From the NCBI RefSeq assembly GCF_900111105.1, contig NZ_FOGC01000004.1, positions 1-34,715 of the forward strand: a stretch of DNA of 34,715 nucleotides. The letters run 5' to 3'. The notes below the pieces were generated by a model. That model saw nothing but the letters and a program-made list of their open reading frames with translations. It searched no databases and was not told the origin of the DNA. Below, piece after piece: positions 5,767 to 12,988 of the stretch; the stretch's first letter is position 1, and the number at the start of each line of letters is the position of its first letter. The translations under genes and the position numbers were made by a program. Source of the stretch: Rosenbergiella nectarea (GTDB lineage Bacteria > Pseudomonadota > Gammaproteobacteria > Enterobacterales > Enterobacteriaceae).

Positions 5767-5767
5767 C

Positions 5768-6394
5768 TTAATCTAACTTTTGATAAACACCATCAAAGGA
5801 AACACTAGCCCCACCACATTGTTTATTATCATTAATAATGATCTGGTGTCCTATTAATTTTATTTTACCAGTGCAAAGATCAGGGCCATTCCAACTCATA
5901 GCACCGTTAACAACCTTTGCATCAGAATCCAACTCCCCATAATGTAAGTTCCCATGCCCACCATACCAGTAAGATTGACCACTTATATGGTATTTTCCAC
6001 CCTTTTTAAGGGCAATGTTCACTGTACTATCCCCATACTCCCAAACACCTACGATATTTTTTCCATTTATTTTCCTATCTACATTTTTCTTTATTGTCAC
6101 ATCCTCGCTTTTAACAAAATCAACATTATTATCATCTTTCCAATAACATAGAAAACCTTTCATAGCGTGTGATAGTAAAACCTCATCCCCTTTTAAAAGA
6201 CGCCCCTTACTGACACACTTCTCATTCCCATCAATACACTCATCATCATAGCTTTTAGTGTTTTTATTTATTATTCCAACATTATAATTTCCATCATAAG
6301 TAGGGAACATACCATTTCTACATAAGTCATATTCGTATTCATACGCCAAACACTGTGAGCAATAAAAGACAAAAGAAAGTAATAAAAATCTCAT
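5768..6394 (-). CDS. Secreted protein with SH3-like segment; putative immunity protein of module 2
   Basis: This 208-residue protein has a signal peptide (MRFLLLSFVFYCSQCLA, cleavage near residue 17). The mature part has several cysteines (about C25, C53, C60, C82, C171 and C193). Residues about 61-100 (KGRLLKGDEVLLSHAMKGFL, then CYWKDDN) look like a bacterial SH3-type beta segment. The C-terminal half (NIVGVWEYGDSTVNIALKKG and onward) looks like a small beta-barrel of the kind seen in lipocalin-like or inhibitor proteins. I do not recognise the family. It is divergent from the muramidase gene at 6472, with a 77-bp intergenic region and a possible RBS GTAGGGTG. By analogy with module 1, I infer that it protects the periplasm against that muramidase. 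The DNA is strongly AT-rich. Its stop abuts the ssb remnant. Confidence 0.6.
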   Translation of the reverse strand: MRFLLLSFVFYCSQCLAYEYEYDLCRNGMFPTYDGNYNVGIINKNTKSYDDECIDGNEKCVSKGRLLKGDEVLLSHAMKGFLCYWKDDNNVDFVKSEDVTIKKNVDRKINGKNIVGVWEYGDSTVNIALKKGGKYHISGQSYWYGGHGNLHYGELDSDAKVVNGAMSWNGPDLCTGKIKLIGHQIIINDNKQCGGASVSFDGVYQKLD

Positions 6395-6471
6395 AAATAC
6401 ACACCCTACAAATATTTTAAAATTAGAAAAAATATACCATAAATTTTTAAGTAAAAAGGAGATAATATTTT
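6395..6471. promoter_or_regulatory. Divergent intergenic region of module 2
   Basis: Seventy-seven very AT-rich bases separate the divergent secreted-protein and muramidase genes and must hold both promoters. The muramidase side ends in a strong ribosome-binding site, AAAAGGAGATAAT, ten bases before ATG 6472. AT-richness of this degree is typical of H-NS-silenced horizontally acquired DNA, which is an inference. Confidence 0.5.
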
Positions 6472-7074
6472 ATGATAAAGCCTGAAGCAGGGTTGATAAC
6501 TTTCCTAGCAGAAGGGAAAGATACAAAGGGATCTATAGGTTATTCAAGAGAAATACACTTCCCCGGAAATTATAATCAATGCAATAAGAATGCATCTGGG
6601 GTAACTATCGGCAGAGGGTATGATGTGGGAAGAAGATTTAAATCTGAGATTTTATCAGATTTAAGAGCATCAGGAGTCCCACAAAATCAAGCAAAAGAAA
6701 TTTCAAAAAGCTCTATGTTACAAGGTTGTCAGGCTGCTAATTTCGTTAAAGAAAACAAAAGTAAAATAGGTGAGATAACTGAAATGCAACAAATCAAACT
6801 TTTTAACATAACCTATGATAAATACGTTAAAAGAGCTATTGTTTTTTACAAGAAATACAAAGGGATCAAATCTTTAGAATGGAATAGAAAAGATAGTAAG
6901 ATAAGAGATGTTTTTGTAGATCTTCTTTATCAAGGGTTAATGACAAAAGATATGGTAAGGTATTTTGAAGAAAACAAAAAAGAAGATGTGATAAATATGA
7001 TAAGAAGAAAAAAAGGAATAATGATGTACGAGAAAAACAGAGGAAGAATACAATACTTAACGAATGGAAATTGA
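6472..7074 (+). CDS. Pesticin-like muramidase (lysozyme-fold), module 2
   Basis: This 200-residue paralogue of the protein at 4537-5145 shares AEG (E14), GYSREIHFPG, SGVTIGRGYD (T45, D51), EMQQIKLFNITYDKYV, WNRKDSKIRDVFVDLLYQG and a C-terminal NRGRIQYL. Those shared blocks cover the presumed Glu-Thr-Asp active site. It has no signal peptide and is very Lys-rich (basic), in AT-rich DNA. The start is well set by AAAAGGAG upstream. Unlike module 1 the partner is divergent rather than downstream. I infer a glycan-cleaving enzyme delivered to or released into the periplasm, either as a secretion-system or bacteriocin effector domain or as a relict endolysin. Lacking any N-terminal delivery domain, it would need an adaptor. 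Confidence 0.7.
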   Translation: MIKPEAGLITFLAEGKDTKGSIGYSREIHFPGNYNQCNKNASGVTIGRGYDVGRRFKSEILSDLRASGVPQNQAKEISKSSMLQGCQAANFVKENKSKIGEITEMQQIKLFNITYDKYVKRAIVFYKKYKGIKSLEWNRKDSKIRDVFVDLLYQGLMTKDMVRYFEENKKEDVINMIRRKKGIMMYEKNRGRIQYLTNGN

Positions 7075-7579
7075 TTAAAATTTTTTATAAATAGGTGATT
7101 AGTGTACTCCATAGATTTAGTCAATCACATGTGGGGTCTACTTTGGTAAAAATGGGATCCACCTTCGGTTCAATCCTTACACCTCAAGTTATTGCCATTA
7201 AATCACTATATGTATTTATAGTGTTGAATTTTATAATTTTAGCTTTAAAACTATGATTGATATGTTCCGGAGTAAGATGGTTACTTAATAGATGTAGGGC
7301 GAATCACCCCGACAACACATTTTTAAAGATCTGTCATTCGAATTGATGTTCACATTTCGGCAAACGAACCTGTATTGCTGACTATTTCTAGTTAAAGCAT
7401 CTATATAAGAAGCCAGCAATATCTTTAAAGAGCATTCCACTAGCATATGGAATTCAGAGATCTCCGCTTCTTCAGCGGCGTAAGACGAACCTACTGGTAA
7501 GGATTCGTCTAATGTCAAAGAGCAATTAATATCCAGTTACGTCTACTACAAATGACTACTTTTTACTCGCCCAGTGTTT
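7075..7579. other. AT-rich spacer between module 2 and integrase
   Basis: About 500 bases hold no gene I recognise. One minus-strand frame at 7285-7518 is described separately. A partial inverted repeat (GTGATT at about 7096 and AATCAC at about 7121) follows the muramidase stop but lacks a clear T-tract. The composition is intermediate between the muramidase module and the integrase, suggesting a patchwork junction. Confidence 0.4.
7285..7518 (-). CDS. Hypothetical protein, doubtful (77 aa)
   Basis: This 77-codon frame begins MTLDESLPVGSSYAAEEAEI, then SEFHMLVECSLKILLASYID, with a plausible helical first half and a less protein-like Cys/Asn-rich end (VCRNVNINSNDRSLKMCCRG). There is no signal peptide and no recognisable family. 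It stands alone between the muramidase and the dead integrase. A real small gene or the remains of a longer one are both possible. Confidence 0.25.
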   Translation of the reverse strand: MTLDESLPVGSSYAAEEAEISEFHMLVECSLKILLASYIDALTRNSQQYRFVCRNVNINSNDRSLKMCCRGDSPYIY

Positions 7580-8791
7580 TTATACTGTTTTAAAATTCCC
7601 ATGTATCACGTTATCACCACGCTCTAATGCGTCTAGATAGTCGGCGTAATCCTGTAGCATCGTTCTACGGCCTTATAAATATTGAGCATGGTTATAGATA
7701 ACACGAATCGAGTTTTTATCAACGTGAGCAAGTTGGGTTTTTATCCACGATGAGTTATAGCCTTGCTCGTGTAGTAGTGTGCTGAGGGTGTGTCTGAATC
7801 CGTTTCCTGTCGCTCTGCCATCATAGCCGATACGTTTGATCACCTGATTGATACTTGCTTCACTCATAGGCTTGCCAGCATCATTCCTTCCATGAAAGAC
7901 ATATCTCCCACGGCCTGTATGCTGGTCGAGTTATTCTAGCAGCTCTCTCCCTTGGTGTGAGATTGGAACGATATGGGGGCAGTACATCTTCATTCTTTTA
8001 ATGTTTATCTGCCAAATACCTTTGTCGAAATCTATATCCGCCCACTCGGTAGTGCGTAGCTCAATAGTTCGTAGGCCAGTAATCATCAGTAGCTTGGTAG
8101 CAATTCTGGTTATCATGCTGCCAGAATATTTATTTAGCTCATTGAGGAACGCGGGGACCTCCTCAACATTGAGGTGAGGGAAGTGCTTTTGCTTCGGTGC
8201 TTTCAATGCGCCTGATAAATCAGTAACCGGATTATTCTCGGCTCTGCCAGTGATAACAGCATGAGTAAATATCTGCCTACAGGCTTGCCGGGTCTTTTTT
8301 AGTTTATCCAGTACGCCACGCTGCTCCATCTTCCGAAGAACTGCCAGCATCTCGGCGGGTTTAATCTCGTTAATGGCGCGCTTACCAATAAAAGGGAAGA
8401 TGTCTTTAGTCAAGTACTCAAGAATGTCCTCAGCGTAGCCCTGTGACCAGTTTTCTTTTTTGTGGTTGTGCCACTCGATAGCGATAGACTCGAAGCTATT
8501 CTGGACGGCTAGGACTTTGGCTGCTTTCTCGGCTTGCTTCTCTTGGCTTGGGTCGCCGCCTTCTGCCAGAATCCTTTTGGCTTCTTCGCGCTTGGTTCTA
8601 GCTTCTGATAATGAAACAGTAGGGTATACACCGAACACAACACGCTTTTCCTTTGGCCCCATTCGATACTTCATACGCCAGCTTTTTGTGCCGTTCGGAA
8701 AAACTTCTAAGTACATGCCCCCACCGTCAGCCATTTTATAGGCTTTTTCTTTGGGCTTTGCTGCTTTGATTTCGGTCGCTGTGAGTTTCAT
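7580..8791 (-). pseudogene. P4-type tyrosine integrase, inactivated by two in-frame stops
   Basis: The full frame of 403 codons starts MKLTATEIKAAKPKEKAYKM and ends GNFKTV, the usual length and layout of P4-family integrases: an N-terminal arm-binding DUF4102 domain (about 1-90), a core-binding domain (about 100-200) and a catalytic domain (about 210-385). Two TAA codons interrupt it in frame, at 7931-7933 (after RELLE, where QLDQHTG would be expected) and 7673-7675 (after YNHAQYL). The catalytic Arg (GLRTIELR) and the Tyr in YNHAQ are visible. The HxxR motif reads NGFR, so its His is lost as well. The gene points away from argU, with its start nearest the tRNA. The island therefore cannot excise by its own integrase unless a homologue acts in trans. 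Confidence 0.85.
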
Positions 8792-8792
8792 T

Positions 8793-8842
8793 TGGGGGCA
8801 TCGAGTTTATTGAACCTACGGATGCCCCCAATAATGCCCCCA
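8793..8842. repeat. Three copies of ATGCCCCCA upstream of the integrase
   Basis: TGGGGGCAT at 8793-8801 and ATGCCCCCA at 8822-8830 form a perfect 9-bp inverted repeat with a 20-base spacer, and a third direct copy lies at 8834-8842. They begin two bases before the integrase start codon on its 5' side, so they could be an operator or an integrase/excisionase binding site. Function is inferred from position. Confidence 0.6.
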
Positions 8843-8980
8843 CTTTATTGTGGATGCAAGTGGATAGTAATGGATGTTAGTAGACAAGGGATTGGCTAAG
8901 ATGCTTGATTTTACTGGGGTGAGTAGACGTTACTGGAGGGTAGTGGATGTCGAAATGGTGCGCCCTATAGGATTCGAACC
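8843..8980. other. Putative attachment-site region at the argU 3' end
   Basis: Between the integrase and argU lie several short direct repeats: TGGAT with variants (GTGGATG, AGTGGATA, AATGGATG, AGTGGATG) and GTAGAC twice, as expected of integrase arm-binding sites. Integrases of this type recombine within the 3' half of the tRNA, so the core should lie within 8956-8980. The second att copy would be at the far island end, outside the window. No duplicate of the tRNA 3' end is visible at lower coordinates. Confidence 0.5.
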
Positions 8981-9032
8981 TATGACCTACGGCTTAGAAG
9001 GCCGGTGCTCTATCCAACTGAGCTAAGGGCGC
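8956..9032 (-). tRNA. argU: tRNA-Arg (anticodon TCT)
   Basis: The minus strand folds as a complete tRNA: acceptor GCGCCC/GGGCGC, the D-arm TTAGCTCAGTTGGATAGAG, an anticodon stem CCGGC/GCCGG around CTTCTAA with anticodon TCT, and a T-arm with GGTTCGAATCC. It has an encoded CCA at 8956-8958. It reads the rare AGA codon. Position next to folD matches E. coli argU. It is the island's integration target, and integration has kept the gene intact at this end. Confidence 0.97.
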
Positions 9033-9049
9033 CCTGATTTCTGTCACGG

Positions 9050-9077
9050 ATTATACGGCTGAAGGGTCATGAGTCAA
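9050..9077 (-). promoter_or_regulatory. Promoter of argU
   Basis: On the minus strand TTGACT (9072-9077) and a perfect TATAAT (9050-9055) are spaced 16 bp, placing transcription start near 9043, about ten bases before the tRNA 5' end. This is a near-consensus sigma-70 promoter, as expected for a stable RNA gene. Confidence 0.75.
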
Positions 9078-9209
9078 TCACTTTACGCGTAGAATCAGTT
9101 TATTGCTGAAGCTTTGAGCATAATTCGCAAATCTTAACCTGACAGCTTTGTCTGCTTCTGACAAAATACAGGGATCCCCCCTAATAGCTTAAAAGTGGAT
9201 TTTATCCGG

Positions 9210-10076
9210 ATGTCAGCGAAAATTATTGATGGTAAAACGATTGCGCAGCAAGTTCGTGCTGAAGTTGCTGCTGGAGTTCAACAACGCCTTTCGGCAGGTA
9301 AGCGTGCTCCTGGACTCGCCGTTATCTTAGTCGGTAGCGATCCAGCTTCTGAAATTTATGTCGGCAGTAAACGTAAAGCGTGTGAAGAAGTGGGCTTCAT
9401 CTCCCGCTCTTATGACTTACCGGCGACCACCAGTGAGCAAGCCTTGCTCGAGCTTATCGATCAACTCAATGAAGACCAAGCGATTGACGGCATTTTGGTT
9501 CAGCTTCCTCTACCGGAAGGAATCGATAATGTGAAAGTTCTGGAACGTATTGCCCCCAGTAAAGATGTTGATGGTTTCCATCCCTATAATGTGGGCAGAC
9601 TCTGCCAACGTGCCCCGATCTTACGCCCTTGTACACCACGGGGGATCATCACGCTATTAGAACGCAACAATGTCGATACATTTGGATTGAATGCAGTTAT
9701 CGTTGGCGCTTCAAATATTGTCGGTCGACCTATGGCGCTGGAGTTACTGCTCGCAGGCTGTACCACGACAGTCACACATCGCTTTACTAAGGATCTACGT
9801 TCCCATGTTGAGCGTGCAGACTTGCTGGTGGTTGCGGTAGGCAAAGCACACTTCATTCCAGGCGAATGGATTAAACCGGGCGCGATTGTTATTGATGTAG
9901 GAATTAACCGTTTAGAAAATGGAAAAGTGACTGGAGATGTAGACTTTACAACTGCCTCCGAACGCGCATCACTTATTACCCCGGTTCCGGGGGGCGTCGG
10001 CCCGATGACCGTCGCAACACTGATCCAAAACACGTTAGAAGCGTGTGAAAAATACCATAGTGGGAGTAACCAATAA
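9210..10076 (+). CDS. folD: Bifunctional methylenetetrahydrofolate dehydrogenase/cyclohydrolase
   Basis: FolD interconverts 5,10-methylene-, 5,10-methenyl- and 10-formyl-tetrahydrofolate in the cytoplasm, using NADP and supplying one-carbon units for purines and formyl-Met. The 288-residue length from ATG 9210 equals E. coli FolD, and [19 protein letters not shown] aligns with its N-terminus. Visible signatures are [13 protein letters not shown] (about residues 50-62, with the catalytic Lys), [12 protein letters not shown], the NADP-binding [11 protein letters not shown] and the C-terminal [18 protein letters not shown] at 9195 could extend it by five residues but is not needed. The stop overlaps the ybcJ start (TAATG), so the two are co-translated. 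Confidence 0.97.
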   Translation: MSAKIIDGKTIAQQVRAEVAAGVQQRLSAGKRAPGLAVILVGSDPASEIYVGSKRKACEEVGFISRSYDLPATTSEQALLELIDQLNEDQAIDGILVQLPLPEGIDNVKVLERIAPSKDVDGFHPYNVGRLCQRAPILRPCTPRGIITLLERNNVDTFGLNAVIVGASNIVGRPMALELLLAGCTTTVTHRFTKDLRSHVERADLLVVAVGKAHFIPGEWIKPGAIVIDVGINRLENGKVTGDVDFTTASERASLITPVPGGVGPMTVATLIQNTLEACEKYHSGSNQ

Positions 10077-10288
10077 TGCAGCAGTTTTCGTTAGGAAAAC
10101 ATTCACACGTTGATCTTTGTGATCTACTTAAACTGGAAGGACTGACAGAGAGCGGGGCGCAGGCAAAGATCGTTATCGATGCCGGAGAAGTCACCGTTGA
10201 TGGAAAAATCGAAACCCGTAAACGCTGTAAAATCCACGCACAACAAGTGGTGAGTTTTGCTGGTCAATCCATACAGGTTATTGCGTAA
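10076..10288 (+). CDS. ybcJ: YbcJ, S4-like RNA-binding protein
   Basis: This 70-residue protein has the compact S4-type fold (FSLGKHSHVDLCDLLKLEGL, then ESGAQAKIVIDAGEVTVDGK and ETRKRCKI), nearly colinear with E. coli YbcJ. The S4 domain suggests binding to structured RNA, and no specific target is established. It follows folD with a TAATG overlap, as in other enterobacteria, so it depends on the folD promoter and probably on translational coupling. An inverted repeat follows it. Confidence 0.93.
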   Translation: MQQFSLGKHSHVDLCDLLKLEGLTESGAQAKIVIDAGEVTVDGKIETRKRCKIHAQQVVSFAGQSIQVIA

Positions 10289-10296
10289 TTACGCTT

Positions 10297-10330
10297 CAAC
10301 TACCGGTGAGTGCGTACTTATCGGTAGTTG
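10297..10330. terminator. Inverted repeat after ybcJ
   Basis: CAACTACCG (10297-10305) and CGGTAGTTG (10322-10330) form a perfect 9-bp stem with a 16-base loop just after ybcJ. There is no T-tract behind it, so it may be a weak or factor-assisted terminator or an mRNA 3' stabiliser of folD-ybcJ. Confidence 0.45.
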
Positions 10331-10449
10331 AGTCAGAGCGTCCCTATTTTCACTCCGTCATTCCCCTCTGTCTTTACTCTCCGCTATCCTAAGTTAACAA
10401 TATTGTTATAAGATTGTTTAATGGTTTTTACTGGGAATCGGATAATTAA

Positions 10450-11013
10450 ATGAAAAAGCTCCTCTCTTCTTTACTGGTGATCGCCGCTGCGGGCAGTAGT
10501 GCTTGGGCAAATGCTGCACCCTTCACGTTGACTTCACCCGACTTCACATCAGGTAAGCTGTTACCCGCCGCCGCGGGGGGGAAACCGGGTAATGATCCGG
10601 CCTGTCATGGGCAAAATATTTCTCCTTTACTCGAATGGCAGAATGCGCCAGTCAATACCAAGAGCTTTGCGCTGATTATTCAAGATCCACAAGGTAAAAA
10701 TGGTTTGGGGGCCACCCACCTCGTTGCTTATGGTATTCCGGCCACCACACAACGTTTAGAGCGCACGGCATTAAGTAATGGCAAAGGCTTTGTGGGCGGG
10801 GTAAACAGTAAAGGTAGCGAAGCCTATGTCGGTCCTTGTCCTCCTCCGACACGTGATCTGCATTATTACACCTTCACCTTAATTGCCACCGATCTGCCGA
10901 CTAATGCATTCCCTGCTGGGTTATTACGAGAAGAGTTACTTCATAGACTTGAGGGGCATGCGCTGGCCTCAGCAGGTATGGTCGCGGGCTATCAAGCTAA
11001 AGCCGCCCAATGA
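10450..11013 (+). CDS. Periplasmic PEBP-family protein (YbcL/YbhB-like)
   Basis: This 187-residue secreted protein has a signal peptide (MKKLLSSLLVIAAAGSSAWA, cleavage near residues 20-22). The mature part is a phosphatidylethanolamine-binding-protein fold: FTLTSPDFTSGKLLP, CHGQNISPLLEWQNAP, TKSFALIIQDPQG, HLVAYGIPA and GPCPPPTRDLHYYTFTLIA are the family landmarks, including the D-P-x and G-P-x-P-P ligand-site motifs. Bacterial members such as YbcL are periplasmic with ill-defined roles. In E. coli YbcL belongs to the DLP12 prophage near argU, but this protein differs enough that I give no symbol. It is followed 22 bases later by the endonuclease/exonuclease/phosphatase-family gene, and the two are probably an operon. 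Confidence 0.85.
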   Translation: MKKLLSSLLVIAAAGSSAWANAAPFTLTSPDFTSGKLLPAAAGGKPGNDPACHGQNISPLLEWQNAPVNTKSFALIIQDPQGKNGLGATHLVAYGIPATTQRLERTALSNGKGFVGGVNSKGSEAYVGPCPPPTRDLHYYTFTLIATDLPTNAFPAGLLREELLHRLEGHALASAGMVAGYQAKAAQ

Positions 11014-11035
11014 TTTTCTAAGAGAGACTGTGTTT

Positions 11036-12118
11036 GTGCTTATATTCTTAACGCTATTAAGCTTCCTTTTATTACTGCTCACCCTTGCACCGCTTTCGCA
11101 TTGTCGCTATTGGTGGGTGAGGGTATGGGAGTTTCCACGAGTTCAATTATTGACCATTGCATTGATACTTGCCTTCGCCGCCAGTTATTATGAGTTCGAC
11201 TCCACCCTATGGGTAACCTGTTTACAGGTTATTACTCTAGGCTGCGCGGCCTATCAACTTTTCTGGATTTATCCTTACACGGCGTTATCACGCAAACAAG
11301 TTGCGGATGCGCAGTCCGATTGGACGGGCACCACGTTAAAAATCCTGGTTTCAAATGTGCTTACCCCAAACCGTCAAGCCGATAAACTGTTAGCGTTAGT
11401 CGAACAGGAGAAACCTGACGTATTGGTCGCGGTAGAGACTGACCAGTGGTGGGAAGACCAGCTCAAGCCGCTCGAACAGGACTATCCTTGGCTGATACGC
11501 TGCCCACAAGATAATCTCTATGGTATGCACGTCTATTCACGGGTAGAAGTGCGTGATGCGAAAATTCAATTTTTAGTCGATGAGGCCATTCCTTCTGCCC
11601 ATCTCCTATTAGTCACCGCGGATGGGCTAGAGGTCAGCTTACACTGCCTGCATCCTATGCCTCCTAGCCCGACAGAGAGCGATGAGTCGACCGATCGTGA
11701 TGCAGAACTGGTTATGGTAGGGAAGAGTGTTGAGCAACGCGATATACCGGTTATCGTCACGGGGGATATGAATGATGTGGCGTGGTCGCGTAGTACGCGT
11801 CTCTTTCTTAAAGTCAGCGGATTGATGGATCCACGGCGGGGAAGAGGAATGTTTTCGACTTTCCATGCCAGCTATCCCTTCCTGCGTTGGCCACTGGACC
11901 ATGTCTTTCACAGCAAAGCTTTTGTCTTGAAGGATCTGAGACGGCTTCCAAGTATTGGGTCTGACCATTATCCTTTCTACGTCGAGCTGCTTTATCATCC
12001 TCAACAGGGGGCTCAACAACAAAAACTTTCACGTACTCAGGACGATGAAAAACTGGCTAAAGAGGTATTGAATCAAGTCGGCGGGCATGAACAACATGTT
12101 CACCGTCCTGGTGAGTAA
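11036..12118 (+). CDS. Membrane-anchored endonuclease/exonuclease/phosphatase family protein
   Basis: This protein of about 360 residues has two or three N-terminal membrane segments (about residues 1-80: LIFLTLLSFLLLLLTLAPLS, then VQLLTIALILAFAASYY and a third). A periplasmic or cytoplasmic EEP domain follows. EEP landmarks are present: LVSNVLTPNRQADKLLAL, KPDVLVAVETD, SLHCLHPMPP, VIVTGDMNDVAW, WPLDHVF and GSDHYPFYVEL, covering the metal-binding Asn/Glu and the catalytic Asp and His residues. Substrates of such membrane EEP proteins range from nucleic acids to phospholipids, and none can be assigned here. I start at GTG 11036 because AAGAGAG lies nine bases upstream; GTG 11030 is the alternative. 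It follows the PEBP gene. Confidence 0.8.
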   Translation: MLIFLTLLSFLLLLLTLAPLSHCRYWWVRVWEFPRVQLLTIALILAFAASYYEFDSTLWVTCLQVITLGCAAYQLFWIYPYTALSRKQVADAQSDWTGTTLKILVSNVLTPNRQADKLLALVEQEKPDVLVAVETDQWWEDQLKPLEQDYPWLIRCPQDNLYGMHVYSRVEVRDAKIQFLVDEAIPSAHLLLVTADGLEVSLHCLHPMPPSPTESDESTDRDAELVMVGKSVEQRDIPVIVTGDMNDVAWSRSTRLFLKVSGLMDPRRGRGMFSTFHASYPFLRWPLDHVFHSKAFVLKDLRRLPSIGSDHYPFYVELLYHPQQGAQQQKLSRTQDDEKLAKEVLNQVGGHEQHVHRPGE

Positions 12119-12320
12119 AAAAATTGCTAGTTGCCAGTGGTGGTGGGAATGGGTTCGGTTCCATAAAAAGCTGTTTTTACTGGATGAATATCAACCAATT
12201 GTACAAAAAAACGATATTTATCACTTTTTCATCAGATCTTACTGGACAAATGGCTCCGCAATTGGTGTACTAGATACCGACACAGATTTAGTGTCTTTTT
12301 TTAATGTAAAGGTAATATAG
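12119..12320 (+). promoter_or_regulatory. cspE upstream/leader region
   Basis: Two hundred bases between the EEP gene and cspE hold no convincing gene. The last part, GTGTC followed by a T7 run and AAAGGTAATATAG, supplies the cspE ribosome-binding site (AAGG, nine bases before ATG). Long structured leaders are usual for csp genes. I could not place a confident promoter. Confidence 0.4.
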
Positions 12321-12530
12321 ATGTCTAAGATTAAAGGTAACGTTAAGTGGTTTAATGAATCCAAAGGATTCGGTTTCATTACTCCTGAAGATGGCAGCAA
12401 AGATGTATTCGTACACTTCTCTGCTATCCAGAGCAATGGCTTCAAAACTCTTGCTGAAGGTCAACGCGTAGAGTTTGAAATTACTGACGGCGCTAAAGGC
12501 CCATCTGCTGCTAACGTTATCAGCCTGTAA
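12321..12530 (+). CDS. cspE: Cold-shock-family RNA chaperone CspE
   Basis: This 69-residue single OB-fold protein is almost identical to E. coli CspE (starts [20 protein letters not shown]). RNP1 KGFGFI and RNP2 VFVHF, the aromatic nucleic-acid-binding patches, are intact. CspE binds single-stranded RNA/DNA, melts secondary structure, acts as a transcription antiterminator and is expressed at normal temperature. A strong intrinsic terminator follows. In E. coli crcB and pagP are neighbours; neither is here, and tatE follows directly. Confidence 0.98.
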   Translation: MSKIKGNVKWFNESKGFGFITPEDGSKDVFVHFSAIQSNGFKTLAEGQRVEFEITDGAKGPSAANVISL

Positions 12531-12550
12531 GTTAACAGCCAGAATTTCAA

Positions 12551-12579
12551 AAACCCGCCGCTTTGGCGGGTTTTTTTTT
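12551..12579 (+). terminator. Intrinsic terminator of cspE
   Basis: AAACCCGCC and GGCGGGTTT pair around a short CTTT-type loop, followed by a run of nine T residues. This is a textbook Rho-independent terminator 20 bases after the cspE stop. Confidence 0.93.
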
Positions 12580-12696
12580 GCCTTTACGTTAAGTCGATGT
12601 TAATACGCAATCTGTTACAGATCATAATTGTGTTATAATCCTGTTCTATCATGATAGGTAGAGTGTCCTGCTAGGTATTGAGGTTGAAAGAGAGTT

Positions 12697-12900
12697 ATGG
12701 AAGGTATTAGCTTAGCCAAGTTGTTAATCATCGGCGCATTGATCGTTTTATTGTTTGGTACGAATAAGTTACGTTCTCTTGGAGGCGACTTAGGCAGTGC
12801 AATTAAAGGCTTTAAAAAAGCGATGAAAGACGACGATAGCGCGGGAAAAAATTCTACGTCGGAAGAGGCTACGGCAGACCGCGTGACTCACAAAGAGTAG
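12697..12900 (+). CDS. tatE: Twin-arginine translocase subunit TatE
   Basis: This 67-residue TatA-family protein has a short N-terminus, one transmembrane helix ([20 protein letters not shown]), the conserved [14 protein letters not shown] hinge and an amphipathic helix ([15 protein letters not shown]), then a polar tail ending HKE as in E. coli TatE. It assembles with TatBC in the inner membrane to export folded twin-arginine substrates. The RBS AGAGAG precedes ATG 12697. TATAAT at 12634-12639 could be its -10 element. It is transcribed alone and converges on lipA through a shared terminator. Confidence 0.93.
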   Translation: MEGISLAKLLIIGALIVLLFGTNKLRSLGGDLGSAIKGFKKAMKDDDSAGKNSTSEEATADRVTHKE

Positions 12901-12936
12901 TGAATAAATAATTTACGGCAGAGTGTAAGTAAATAT

Positions 12937-12973
12937 AAAAAAAGCCAGCCCTCCTTAGAGCGCTGGCTTTTTT
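12937..12973. terminator. Bidirectional terminator between tatE and lipA
   Basis: GCCAGC (12944-12949) and GCTGGC (12962-12967) pair, flanked by seven A residues on the left and six T residues on the right. Transcripts from both the plus-strand tatE and minus-strand lipA end in a U-tract. Confidence 0.92.
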
Positions 12974-12988
12974 GATCTTGAAGTAGCG

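Noticed and set aside
4046-7074. Ordinary phage lysis cassette
   Set aside because: No holin or spanin is visible, the lysozyme-like gene is duplicated, and the neighbours are exported inhibitor-like proteins. I keep a relict endolysin only as an alternative.
7580-8791. Stop-codon read-through or recoding of the integrase
   Set aside because: There are two separate TAA codons without any visible recoding element, and the HxxR His is also lost; decay is the simpler reading.
1-8955. Left att copy (duplicate of the argU 3' end) inside the window
   Set aside because: I found no second copy of the tRNA 3' segment at lower coordinates, so the left island end must be outside the window.
12087-12320. 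77-aa frame ending at the cspE start
   Set aside because: It overlaps the EEP gene end and fills the cspE leader. The composition is not protein-like and no RBS supports it.
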